DNA of 64,000 nucleotides, from positions 248,001 through 312,000 of the forward strand of contig NZ_VLLG01000005.1 in NCBI RefSeq assembly GCF_007830125.1, read 5' to 3'. The DNA is from Chitinophaga japonensis. GTDB lineage: Bacteria; Bacteroidota; Bacteroidia; Chitinophagales; Chitinophagaceae. The notes beneath the pieces are model-generated. The model was not told where the DNA came from and ran no database searches. It was given only the letters and a program-made list of their open reading frames with translations. This document shows positions 1 through 9,170 of the stretch, one piece after another. The translations under genes were made by a program, and so were the position numbers. Each line of letters begins with the position of its first letter. Within the stretch, counting starts at the first letter, position 1.

Positions 1-3000
1 ATACATCCTGCCATTGGCCCGGATTACGCACAAGTGCATGCCGGATGGCAGGCCCGCGCCGTCCAGCACCAGTTTGTACACCTGTTTAGCCTGCACCGGT
101 CCATTGAACAGTACGCGCTCCAGTGTGCCCTGGCGGCCGCCATAGATCTCTACCGTTACCTTTCCGCTTAGCGGGGAGCTGAACGTAATGAACATCTTAT
201 CGGTGAACGGGTTGGGATAGGTTTTGTATTCCAGCGCAGGCGCCTGTGCAGCGGCCTTACCTGTATTCACCAAAGCCGATGCAGTGGCGGTTAATGTCAG
301 TTGCGCCGTGTTCTGGCAGCCATTGCCCCTGTCGGTCACCAGCAAGGCGAAGGTACCGGACACGCCGGCATTACCGGCCTGGTAGATCACGGTGGCGGTA
401 CTGCTTCCGTCTATGATGGCCCAGCTATTGTCTGCCGACGTAAGCGTCCAGGCATAGGTGGCGTTGGCCACGCTTTGCGCAGTGAGCAGGTCTACGGACA
501 ATGGCGCCGGTGGTGCAGCAGGTGGATCGATCACGGCTGCCGGTAATGTTTTGTTCTCCATGACGGGCGTGTTGGTGATCGCTACACAACCATTATTCGG
601 GTTGGTAACATACAAGGTATAGGTGCCGCGAACCATTGTAGTGGCTGTAGCCGTGTTGGCCCTGAAGTTTTCCGGTCCTTCCCACCTGAACGTAGCACCT
701 GGTGTGGCAGACGCCCCGGTTATGGTCACCAGGGTTTTGGTGCAGGTCAGCGGACCATCGTTGGAGGCCTGTACATTGGCAGGCGGCGTAATGTTCTGCT
801 GTACAGGCGTGCTGGTGGTGGCAGCGCAGCCATTGGCCGGATTGGTCACCGTCAACAGGTAGGTATCTGCCGTCATAGTGGTGGTCACTGCGATATTGGC
901 GCTGAAGCTGCCCGAAGCATTGGACCAGCGGTAAGTTACGCCCGGCGTGGTAGAGCTGCCGGTGAGTGTTACGGTAGTTCGCGTACAGGTCAGCGGGCCG
1001 TTGTTAGAGGCCTGCACATCTGCCGGCGGTGTGATGTTTTGGGTGACGGTCACGCTGTCTTTGCTGATGCAGCCATTAGGACCGGTGGCCGTTACATAGT
1101 ATTTGCCGGCTGTAACGGTGCTTACCGGGTTCTGGCCGGCGGTGAAGCCAGTCCAGGTGATGGTGGTACCCGGCGTATTGGAAACAGCCGTTAAGTTGAC
1201 GGCAGTAGTAATACAGGTCAACACAGGTGGCTGCGTTACCATAAGATTTGGTTTAGTGATATCCTGGGTGACAATGACGCTGTCCTGCTGTGTACAGCCA
1301 TTCGGCGCTGTAACTGTGACATAGTATTTACCAGGAGCGCTCACGCTTACAGCGTTTTGGCCGGCAACAAAACCGGTCCAGGTGATGGTAGCACCAGTGG
1401 TGGTAGATGCTGCGGCCAAATCAACCGTAGTAGTAGCGCAGGTTAATACTGCAGGCTGGGTAATGGTCAGGTTCGGTTTAGCGATATCCTGCGTTACTAT
1501 CACACTGTCCTGCTGCGTACAGCCATTCGGCGCAATCGCCGTTACATAGTATTTACCCGGAGTGCCCACGCTTACGGGGTTTTGACCTACAGCAAAGCCG
1601 GTCCAGGTGATGATGGCACCGGTAGTTGTGGATGCTGCAGTTAAGTCAACTGTGGTAGTGGCGCAGGTTAATACTTCCGGTTGTGTTACAGTAAGATTCG
1701 GTTTAGCGATATCCTGCATTACTATCACACTGTCCTGCTGCGTACAGCCATTTGGCGCAGTAGCCGTTACATAGTATTTACCCGGAGCGCTCACGCTTAC
1801 CGGGTTTTGGCCAGTAGCAAAGCCGGTCCAGGTGATGATGGCACCGGTGGTGGTGGATGCTGCGGTTAAGTCAACTGTAGTAGTAGCGCAGGTTAACACT
1901 GCAGGCTGTGTTACTGTCAGGTTTGGCTTAGCAACATCCTCGGTAACTGTTACACTGTCCAGTTGAATACACCCATTCGGCGCAGTCGCCGTTACATAGT
2001 ATTTACTCGGAGTGCCCACGCTTACTGGGTTTTGACCTGCAGTGAAGCCGGTCCAGGTGATGATGGCGCCGGTGATGGTGGATGCTGCGGTTAAGTCAAC
2101 TGTGGTAGTGGCGCAGGTTAATACTGCAGGCTGGGTAATGGTCAGGTTCGGCTTAGCAACATCCTCGGCAACTGTTACACTGTCTAGTTGAGTACACCCA
2201 TTCGGCGCAATCGCTGTTACATAGTATTTACCCGGAGCGCTCACGCTTACCGGGTTTTGACCGGTTGCAAAACCGGTCCAGGTGATGGTAGCACCGGTGG
2301 TGGTGGATGCTGCGGTTAAGTCAACTGTAGTAGTGGTGCAGGTTAATACTTCCGGTTGTGTTACAGTAAGATTCGGCTTAGCAACATCCTCGGTAACTGT
2401 TACACTGTCCAGTTGCGTACACCCATTCGGTGCAGTCGCTGTGACGTAGTATTTACCAGGAGTGCTCACGCTTACTGTGTTTTGACCGGTGGCGAAGCCG
2501 GTCCAGGTGATGGTAGCACCGGTGATGGTGGATGCTGCGGTTAAGTCAATTGTAGTAGTAGCGCAGGTTAATACTTCCGGTTGTGTTACAGTAAGATTCG
2601 GTTTAGCGATATCCTGCGTTACTATCACACTGTCCTGCTGTGTACAGCCATTCGGCGCTGTAACTGTGACATAGTATTTACCAGGAGTGCTCACGCTTAC
2701 CGGGTTTTGACCGGTGGCGAAGCCGGTCCAGGTGATGGTGACGCCGGTGGTGGTGGATGCTGCGGTCAAATCAATTGCAGTGGTAGTACAGGTCAACACT
2801 GCAGGCTGTGTTACCGTCAGGTTTGGTTTGACAATATCCTGGGTAACTGTTACACTGTCCAGTTGAGTACACCCATTCGGAGCCGTAGCGGTTACATAAT
2901 ACTTGCCTGGAGCACTAATGCTTACCGGGTTTTGACCGGTGGCGAAGCCAGTCCAGGTGATGATGGCACCGGTGGTGGTGGATGCTGCGGTTAAGTCAAC

Positions 3001-6000
3001 TGTAGTAGTAGCGCAGGTTAATACTTCCGGTTGTGTTACAGTAAGATTCGGTTTAGCGATATCCTGCGTTACTATCACACTGTCCTGCTGTGTGCAGCCA
3101 TTCGGTGCAGTCGCTGTGACGTAGTATTTACCAGGAGTGCTCACGCTTACCGGGTTTTGGCCGGTGGCGAAGCCGGTCCAGGTGATGATGGCACCGGTAG
3201 TAGTAGATGCTGCGGTTAAGTCAACTGTGGTAGTGGCGCAGGTTAATACTGCAGGCTGTGTTACTGTCAGGTTTGGCTTAGCAACATCCTCGGTAACTGT
3301 TACACTGTCCAGTTGAGTACACCCATTCGGAGCCGTAACTGTGACATAGTATTTACCAGGAGTGCTCACGCTTACCGGGTTTTGACCGGTGGCGAAGCCG
3401 GTCCAGGTGATGGTAGCACCGGTGATGGTGGATGCTGCGGTTAAGTCAACTGTAGTAGTGGTGCAGGTTAATACTTCCGGTTGTGTTACAGTAAGATTCG
3501 GCTTAGCAACATCCTCGGTAACTGTTACACTGTCCAGTTGCGTACACCCATTCGGTGCAGTCACCGTTACATAGTACTTACCCGGAGCACTGACGCTTAC
3601 CGGGTTTTGACCGGCAGCAAAACCGGTCCAGGTGATGGTAGCTCCGGTGGTGGTGGATGCTGCGCTCAAATCAATTGCAGTGGTAGTACAGGTCAACACT
3701 GCAAGCTGTGTTACCGTCAGGTTTGGTTTGACAATATCCTGGGTGACCATCACACTATCGAGTTGCGTACACCCATTCGGTGCCGTAGCGGTTACATAAT
3801 ACTTGCCCGGAGCACTAATGCTTACCGGGTTTTGACCGGTTGCAAAACCGGTCCAGGTAATGATGGCACCGGTGGTGGTAGATGCAGCGCTCAAATCAAT
3901 ATCTGTTACGTTACAAGTAAGTGCACCCGGCTGGGTCACCGTCAGGTTCGGCTTAGCAATATCCTGCATTACTATCACGCTGTCCATCTGCCTACACCCG
4001 TTCGGCGCAGTAGCCGTCACATAATATTTACCCGGAGCACTCACATTGATCACATCACGCCCCTCCGCAAATCCCGTCCATGTAATGATAGCTCCGGCAG
4101 TAGCAGAAGCGGCTTTTAACTCAACAGCAGTCGTTACACAAGTAAGCACACCAGGTGACTCCACTGCCAGGCCGGGAAGAGCAATATCCTGCATGACCGT
4201 TACACTGTCCATGCTGGCACACCCGTTCACGGTATCCCTGGCCGTTACATAATATTTGCCCGCTGCGCTCACATTTACCGGGTTTTGCCCCGCCGCAAAA
4301 CCGGTCCAGGTAAGCACGGTACCAACAGTGGTGGTAGCGGCGCTTAATTGAATGGCCGTCGTGGTGCAGTTCAATGTTGCAGGCGGGGTGACCGTCAGGC
4401 CCGGTTTAGCAGTATGCTGCACCACTGTAACCGTTGCACTGGCAGTACAGCCACCCGAAGCGGTAACCGTTAGGGTGTAAGTACCCGGTACAGTCACCAT
4501 AGGATGTTGTTCCGTAGATATGAAATTGTCAGGACCTGTCCAGTTATATGTAACGCCCGCAGTAGCAGAGCTGCCGGAAAGCGTTACAGCAGTTGTTTTG
4601 CAGGATAGCGGGCCGCTCACGGCAGCCACGGCGTCCACATTTCCGCCCGCCCCCCTCACGTTCACATTGTCCACAAAATAGAATTCGTCTGTGCCCGTAG
4701 CCCTGGCCCGGATCACGATCTGTAACGTAGCGCCGCTCAGATCATCTACAGATATCGACGTATGGGCAGCGCTGTGATTATTGATAGCGGCCTTCTTCTC
4801 CGCAAACAGCACCTCGCTGCCGCCATTCAGCTTATAGTAGAAACGCAGGTAATCTGCATAAGTGCCGGTTTCATTCATCACCGCCCCGCCGGTAATAGCG
4901 CTTCTTACCAGCGCTGTAATACCAATACCTGTTTTCCCGCTAATATTGATCACGCCGGATGTCCATACGCTCTCGCCGGTGGTGCCTTGTCCGCTGATCC
5001 GGAATTCGTTATTGTTTACTGCAAAGGTGCTGCCGGAGGGTGTCTGAGTAGTCCAACTCGTGGCGCCGTTATCCACGGTAGTGCCATTGCCGAGTGCAAA
5101 ATCTTCCAGCCAGAGATTCGTGGTGGTAGCGGTGTTATTGATCACCGGTACGGTTTGCATGCTGGAACAGCCGTTCACCGGGTTGGTGACGGTAAGTGTA
5201 TAGGTACCTGCCTGGCTGACCACAGGATTTTGCTCGTTGGAGGTAAATCCATCGGGACCGGTCCAACTGTAAGTAACGCCAGTGGTGGGCGAACTGCCCT
5301 GCAGCGTTACAGCAGAGGTTGCGCAGCTTAAAGGGCCGCTGACCCCGGCGGCGGCGCCCGGCACAGCAGTATTTTGCCGGACCGTCACGGTGTCCCTACC
5401 CGTACAGCCGGTAGCCGGGTTGGTCACGGTCAGTATATAATCACCGGCAATGCTCACCGCCGGGTTTTGTGCAGTGGATGTAAAGCTGCCGGGACCTGTC
5501 CAGCTATAAGTAGCGCCGGTGATGTTGGAGCCGCCGGAAAGAGTGACGGAAGTACGCGCACAGGTGAGCGAATCCGTTACAGCAGCCTGGGCCTCCACAG
5601 ATTCACCGGGGTCCGTACCGGTCAGTTTTACATTGTCAAAGAAATAGCGCTCCGTACTATGCGAGTTCCGGGCTTTAATGATCACCTGCAGGGTACTTCC
5701 ATTCAGCGCAGCAGCACTGATGCCGGTCCCGGCGGTACTGTTAGTGGTGTTTCCAATACCTGCCGCATCATCATATACCAGTACTTCGGCTCCCCCGTTC
5801 AGTTTATAATATACCCGGATGTAGTCGTCCGATTCAAGATAATCATCGGAAGAAGCAGTTTCACTGCGCAGGTCCGCCGATATGATAACATTGCGCTTAC
5901 CGGAAATGTCAATCACCCCGGAATACCATCTTGCTTCCGCCGCTGCATCGTAGGACACCTTGAACTCGTTGTTCTGTACAGACGCTACACCAGCGCCGCC

Positions 6001-8058
6001 GCTTTCCAGCGTCCAGGCAGTAGCACCATTGTCAACGGCCGTGCCGTTAGGAAGCGTAAAATCCTCCTGCCAGAAAACAGCCGGCGCCGACGTACCGGCG
6101 CTTACCTCCACGGATTGTGCATTCGTACACCCGTTGGCGGGGTCCCTTACGGTAACCGTATAAGTGCCTGCTGCACTGACCACGGGATTCCTGGCGGTGC
6201 TGGTAAACCCATTGGGCCCCGTCCAACTGTATTGCGCACCGGCAACGGAGGAACTGGCATTAATGGCAACACTGCTCAGGCAGCCCAGTGCGCCGCCGCT
6301 GGCTGTTACGTCCGGTACGGCTTTGTTCTCCGTCACCGTTACCGGCGCGGATATCGTACATCCACCCGGTAAGGCCGCCGTTACAGTGTACTGTCCGCCG
6401 GCTGTCACTACGGGGTTTTGCTGGGTAGATGTAAAGCCGTTGGGGCCGGTCCAGGACCAGGAGGATACCGTGCCGCTGGGCGTTACCGTGATCTGTGCAT
6501 TGCTGGTACAGGTTACCGGTCCGCTGACAGCCGTAGTAAGCGTCACCGCCGGCTCCACTCCCGTTACCGTTACATTGTCAAAATAATAGAACTCATCGGA
6601 GCCGGTGGCCCTGGCCCGGATCACGATCTGTACCGTAGAGCCGCTTAAGCCCGCCACGGATACAGTGCTATTGGCGGTGCTGTGGTTATTGATGTTCCCC
6701 GTCCTTTCTGCGAACTTCACTTCGGCCCCGCCATTCAATTTGTAATAGAAACGGATATAATCCGCGTAGGTGCCCGAAGTATTCATGTCCACACCGGAGC
6801 TGCGGGTGTTAATGGATATGCTTACATTGGTTTTGCCGGCAATGGAAACAGCGCCGGATGTCCATACCCCATCGCTGCCGGTACCGGTACCGCTCACGCG
6901 GAACTCGCTGTTGTTTACGGCAAAAGTGCTGCCGGAAGGCCTTTGCGTGGTCCAGGCTGTAGCGCCGTTGTCACTGGTAGTACCATTAGACAATGCGAAA
7001 TTCTCTACCCATACATTCACGGGAGCGGCTGTACCGGAAGTCACCTGTACGGATTGTGAATTCGTACAGCCGTTAACGGGATTCCTTACCGTAACGGTAT
7101 AGGTGCCGGCAGCGCCCGCTACCGGGTTTTGCTGCGTGGAAGTAAATCCATTGGGACCGGTCCAGTTGTAGCTCACGCCTGCTGTACCGGAACTGGCCCC
7201 TAAGGTTACGCTGCTGCCGCAGGCCAGGCTGCCGCCTGTTGCGGACAGGTCGGGCGGTGTTTTGTTTTCCGTCACCGTTACCGTAGCGCTGCCGGAACCG
7301 GCGCTGCTGGCGCCTGTTACCGTATAAGTACCTGCCACGCTCACCACTGGATTTTGCTGCGTGGAAGTAAACCCGCCGGGACCAGTCCAGCTATAACTCA
7401 CACCCGATGCGGAGGAACTGGCGGACAGGGTCAGGGAAGGGTTCGTGCAGGTCAGCAAGCCGCCATTTCCCGCAGTAGCCGTCACCGTTATGGCTGAGGA
7501 GCAGGGACCTTTTTCCTTGAACACCCGATACTCTTCGATGTAGTATTTGGAGGTCTGGGAACCGCCGTTATTATAATTATATATCTTCACCACAAGCTGC
7601 ACATTGCTTCCGTTCAGCACCGGGGATATAAAGTCAATAGTCCCGAAATTACCTGTACGCTGATCCAATAAAACCTCGCTGCCGCCATCTATCTTATAGT
7701 AGATCTTCACATACTCCGAGCTGTTCATATCCCCTTCTGAGCTGACTTTTACCGCTACCTGCCACCCGGTATACCCGGCAGTGGAAAATACCCTGGAATA
7801 CCAGATACCTTCGCCTCCCAGTTCCTGGGCGTGAAACCGGTTTGATTTCACCGCGAAATAGCCGGCGCCGGCTACATTTGAGGCATCCAGGTACCACCCG
7901 GTGGCGCTATTATCCGCGGTGGTGCCATTCGGCAATGGGAACCTGGCCGAAATGATCGGGCAATCCGGACTGGCGAAAAGGGTGTTGGCAATAAACAGCA
8001 ACAGAAGCAGGACAAATGGCATGACATGGCCAGGTCCTTTCGCAGGTAGAAATTTCAC
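1..8058 (-). CDS. giant secreted Ig-like repeat protein with T9SS sorting domain (C-terminus outside window)
   Basis: One uninterrupted minus-strand frame covers 2686 codons and runs off the left edge. I chose the GTG at 8058 because it gives a basic N-terminus before a hydrophobic stretch ending LFAS, a Sec signal peptide; an ATG at 8022 is the alternative. The order is a jelly-roll-like module, two Ig-like repeats (WTGP...TYTVT), three more copies of the module each separated by paired Ig-like repeats, then about 15 nearly identical 75-residue repeats, four diverged repeats, and at 230-1 a C-terminal sorting domain starting with YPNPF (type A T9SS family). It is therefore expected to leave the cell by type IX secretion and act at the surface or outside as an adhesin or glycan-binding protein; binding target unknown. 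Only a few residues are probably missing. Small plus-strand frames over it are shadows. Confidence 0.9.
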   Translation of the reverse strand, partial: MKFLPAKGPGHVMPFVLLLLLFIANTLFASPDCPIISARFPLPNGTTADNSATGWYLDASNVAGAGYFAVKSNRFHAQELGGEGIWYSRVFSTAGYTGWQVAVKVSSEGDMNSSEYVKIYYKIDGGSEVLLDQRTGNFGTIDFISPVLNGSNVQLVVKIYNYNNGGSQTSKYYIEEYRVFKEKGPCSSAITVTATAGNGGLLTCTNPSLTLSASSSASGVSYSWTGPGGFTSTQQNPVVSVAGTYTVTGASSAGSGSATVTVTENKTPPDLSATGGSLACGSSVTLGASSGTAGVSYNWTGPNGFTSTQQNPVAGAAGTYTVTVRNPVNGCTNSQSVQVTSGTAAPVNVWVENFALSNGTTSDNGATAWTTQRPSGSTFAVNNSEFRVSGTGTGSDGVWTSGAVSIAGKTNVSISINTRSSGVDMNTSGTYADYIRFYYKLNGGAEVKFAERTGNINNHSTANSTVSVAGLSGSTVQIVIRARATGSDEFYYFDNVTVTGVEPAVTLTTAVSGPVTCTSNAQITVTPSGTVSSWSWTGPNGFTSTQQNPVVTAGGQYTVTAALPGGCTISAPVTVTENKAVPDVTASGGALGCLSSVAINASSSVAGAQYSWTGPNGFTSTARNPVVSAAGTYTVTVRDPANGCTNAQSVEVSAGTSAPAVFWQEDFTLPNGTAVDNGATAWTLESGGAGVASVQNNEFKVSYDAAAEARWYSGVIDISGKRNVIISADLRSETASSDDYLESDDYIRVYYKLNGGAEVLVYDDAAGIGNTTNSTAGTGISAAALNGSTLQVIIKARNSHSTERYFFDNVKLTGTDPGESVEAQAAVTDSLTCARTSVTLSGGSNITGATYSWTGPGSFTSTAQNPAVSIAGDYILTVTNPATGCTGRDTVTVRQNTAVPGAAAGVSGPLSCATSAVTLQGSSPTTGVTYSWTGPDGFTSNEQNPVVSQAGTYTLTVTNPVNGCSSMQTVPVINNTATTTNLWLEDFALGNGTTVDNGATSWTTQTPSGSTFAVNNNEFRISGQGTTGESVWTSGVINISGKTGIGITALVRSAITGGAVMNETGTYADYLRFYYKLNGGSEVLFAEKKAAINNHSAAHTSISVDDLSGATLQIVIRARATGTDEFYFVDNVNVRGAGGNVDAVAAVSGPLSCKTTAVTLSGSSATAGVTYNWTGPDNFISTEQHPMVTVPGTYTLTVTASGGCTASATVTVVQHTAKPGLTVTPPATLNCTTTAIQLSAATTTVGTVLTWTGFAAGQNPVNVSAAGKYYVTARDTVNGCASMDSVTVMQDIALPGLAVESPGVLTCVTTAVELKAASATAGAIITWTGFAEGRDVINVSAPGKYYVTATAPNGCRQMDSVIVMQDIAKPNLTVTQPGALTCNVTDIDLSAASTTTGAIITWTGFATGQNPVSISAPGKYYVTATAPNGCTQLDSVMVTQDIVKPNLTVTQLAVLTCTTTAIDLSAASTTTGATITWTGFAAGQNPVSVSAPGKYYVTVTAPNGCTQLDSVTVTEDVAKPNLTVTQPEVLTCTTTTVDLTAASTITGATITWTGFATGQNPVSVSTPGKYYVTVTAPNGCTQLDSVTVTEDVAKPNLTVTQPAVLTCATTTVDLTAASTTTGAIITWTGFATGQNPVSVSTPGKYYVTATAPNGCTQQDSVIVTQDIAKPNLTVTQPEVLTCATTTVDLTAASTTTGAIITWTGFATGQNPVSISAPGKYYVTATAPNGCTQLDSVTVTQDIVKPNLTVTQPAVLTCTTTAIDLTAASTTTGVTITWTGFATGQNPVSVSTPGKYYVTVTAPNGCTQQDSVIVTQDIAKPNLTVTQPEVLTCATTTIDLTAASTITGATITWTGFATGQNTVSVSTPGKYYVTATAPNGCTQLDSVTVTEDVAKPNLTVTQPEVLTCTTTTVDLTAASTTTGATITWTGFATGQNPVSVSAPGKYYVTAIAPNGCTQLDSVTVAEDVAKPNLTITQPAVLTCATTTVDLTAASTITGAIITWTGFTAGQNPVSVGTPSKYYVTATAPNGCIQLDSVTVTEDVAKPNLTVTQPAVLTCATTTVDLTAASTTTGAIITWTGFATGQNPVSVSAPGKYYVTATAPNGCTQQDSVIVMQDIAKPNLTVTQPEVLTCATTTVDLTAASTTTGAIITWTGFAVGQNPVSVGTPGKYYVTAIAPNGCTQQDSVIVTQDIAKPNLTITQPAVLTCATTTVDLAAASTTTGATITWTGFVAGQNAVSVSAPGKYYVTVTAPNGCTQQDSVIVTQDITKPNLMVTQPPVLTCITTAVNLTAVSNTPGTTITWTGFTAGQNPVSTVTAGKYYVTATGPNGCISKDSVTVTQNITPPADVQASNNGPLTCTRTTVTLTGSSTTPGVTYRWSNASGSFSANIAVTTTMTADTYLLTVTNPANGCAATTSTPVQQNITPPANVQASNDGPLTCTKTLVTITGASATPGATFRWEGPENFRANTATATTMVRGTYTLYVTNPNNGCVAITNTPVMENKTLPAAVIDPPAAPPAPLSVDLLTAQSVANATYAWTLTSADNSWAIIDGSSTATVIYQAGNAGVSGTFALLVTDRGNGCQNTAQLTLTATASALVNTGKAAAQAPALEYKTYPNPFTDKMFITFSSPLSGKVTVEIYGGRQGTLERVLFNGPVQAKQVYKLVLDGAGLPSGMHLCVIRANGRMY
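1030..4640 (-). repeat. tandem coding repeats, 225-bp period, about 15 units
   Basis: The Asn-Gly-Cys codons recur every 225 bp (near 1075, 1300, 1525 and so on to about 4450). Each unit encodes 75 residues with the pattern LTC..T..DLTA, then TWTGF..GQNP, then GKYYVT, then PNGC. The central units (about 1450-3900) differ at only a few bases and look like shuffled combinations of a small set of variants, while units at both ends are more diverged. This pattern fits unequal crossover or gene conversion inside an adhesin stalk. Confidence 0.95.
4655..7960 (-). repeat. four dispersed copies of a ~155-residue jelly-roll-like module
   Basis: Copies lie at about 7960-7510, 7025-6557, 6093-5617 and 5133-4655. 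Each begins with a variant of F.LPNGTT.DNGAT.W and contains VWTSG...ISGK, then YYKLNGGAEV, and ends FYYFDNV.VTG. Copies two to four are separated by pairs of Ig-like repeats and each starts right after an NGC...V repeat end. The layout of a beta-rich domain with a conserved YYK-GG core resembles carbohydrate-binding or lectin-like jelly rolls, but no family assignment can be made by eye. Confidence 0.8.
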
Positions 8059-8573
8059 GATAAGGCTATTGTTTAATGGTGATGGTGATCTTAATGAATA
8101 AAGGCGCTTACTACAGAAACATTAAATCATACCGTAATATTATAAAATATTACTATAGTGTGTATCGAATGAATGTCGTATGTACACTTAATTTTTCATT
8201 AACAGGATCACCGGCGGGACACCACAAAACCGGGTATTCCGGAAAAGAAGGGTTGCAATCTCCTGATTACTAATTAAAGTAAAACGCCGCAGCAAAAAGT
8301 GAAGGGTCGTGGTCAACTTCATTGACAACAAGTAAAAAGCTGATATGGACAAGAAATAATTTCACCGGGTTGTACAATAATGCCCCTTAAGAATGTAAAA
8401 TTTCAAATGTAAAACGCTAAATGTAAAAGTTAGGAGCGCTGTATGATTACGGCGACCATGTATCCTTGAAACAGCGCCTCCAACTTTTACATTTGATATT
8501 TAGCGTTTTACATTTTACATTTCCATTTGTTCGTAACTTGCGGAACACAACAAAGGCTTTATATTTATTGTCT
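8059..8573. other. 515-bp divergent intergenic region
   Basis: It separates the giant surface-protein gene from miaE. It holds a near-perfect 20-bp palindrome at 8134-8153 (GTAATATTATAAAATATTAC) close to the giant gene and a long imperfect inverted repeat at 8392-8523 close to miaE. The promoters of both genes must lie here. I see no credible coding sequence. Confidence 0.7.
8392..8523. repeat. imperfect AT-rich inverted repeat
   Basis: The left arm (8392-8442) is built of the words AATGTAAAA and CGCTAAATGTAAAAG and ends GGAGCGCTGT. The right arm (8470-8523) is its reverse complement with a few indels, starting ACAGCGCCTCC. The loop is about 27 bp. It ends about 50 bp before the miaE start. 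The structure resembles a mobile miniature element or REP-like hairpin. Confidence 0.75.
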
Positions 8574-9170
8574 ATGTCCAAAGTATCCATCCTGGGGCTG
8601 CAACTACCAACCGATCCCCGCTGGGTAGACCTGGCCTCCATATCGCTGGAAGCGATCCTCACCGACCATGCTTTCTGCGAACAGAAGGCGGCCACGGCCT
8701 GCATTTCGCTGATACAGCGCTACCCGGAGAAAAACCGCCTGGTAGAAGAACTGGCGCCCATTGTAACGGAAGAATGGGGACATTTCCGGCAGGTGCTGGC
8801 GGAAATGAAGAAAAGAGGCTTTACCCTGGGCAAACAACGGAAAGACGCCTACGTAAATGAGCTGATGCAACACCAGGTAAAAGGCGGCACCGCGGCGGAC
8901 CAGTTGCTGGACAAACTGCTGATCTGCGCGCTGATCGAGGCCCGCAGTTGCGAGCGCTTCCGCCTGCTGAGCGAAGGGCTGGAAGATGCCTACCTGCGCG
9001 ATTTTTACCGGAAGTTCATGATATCCGAGGCCGGCCACTACCGCCTGTTCATAGACCTGGCCCGCGAGTATCTCCCGGAAGAACAGGTAACCCGGCGCTG
9101 GCAGTACTGGCTGCAAACAGAAGCGGCCATATTAAAGGAGATGGAGGTAAGAGGGGATAGAATGCATTAA
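8574..9170 (+). CDS. miaE: tRNA-(ms2io6A)-hydroxylase MiaE
   Basis: A 198-residue protein matching the MiaE family, a ferritin-like diiron monooxygenase that hydroxylates the isopentenyl group of ms2i6A37 in tRNA. The helical core carries the expected metal ligands: an early Glu (SLEAILTDHAFCEQKAA), E-E-W-G-H near residue 65, EARSCERF near 125 and E-A-G-H near 150. The ATG at 8574 is preferred over upstream in-frame codons because the family begins at this MSKVSILGL-type sequence and the upstream part lies in the inverted repeat. Its TAA overlaps the stop of the convergent patatin gene in a shared TTAA. Confidence 0.92.
   Translation: MSKVSILGLQLPTDPRWVDLASISLEAILTDHAFCEQKAATACISLIQRYPEKNRLVEELAPIVTEEWGHFRQVLAEMKKRGFTLGKQRKDAYVNELMQHQVKGGTAADQLLDKLLICALIEARSCERFRLLSEGLEDAYLRDFYRKFMISEAGHYRLFIDLAREYLPEEQVTRRWQYWLQTEAAILKEMEVRGDRMH

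Noticed and set aside
1030-4640. Regular repeats as a CRISPR array
   Set aside because: The period is 225 bp without short repeats and unique spacers, and the frame is open through all units.
301-7102. Many plus-strand reading frames of 60-330 codons over the first 8 kb
   Set aside because: They are antisense to the open giant gene, recur with the 225-bp repeat, and have low-complexity, Val/Thr-rich or Cys/Arg-rich products with no family features.
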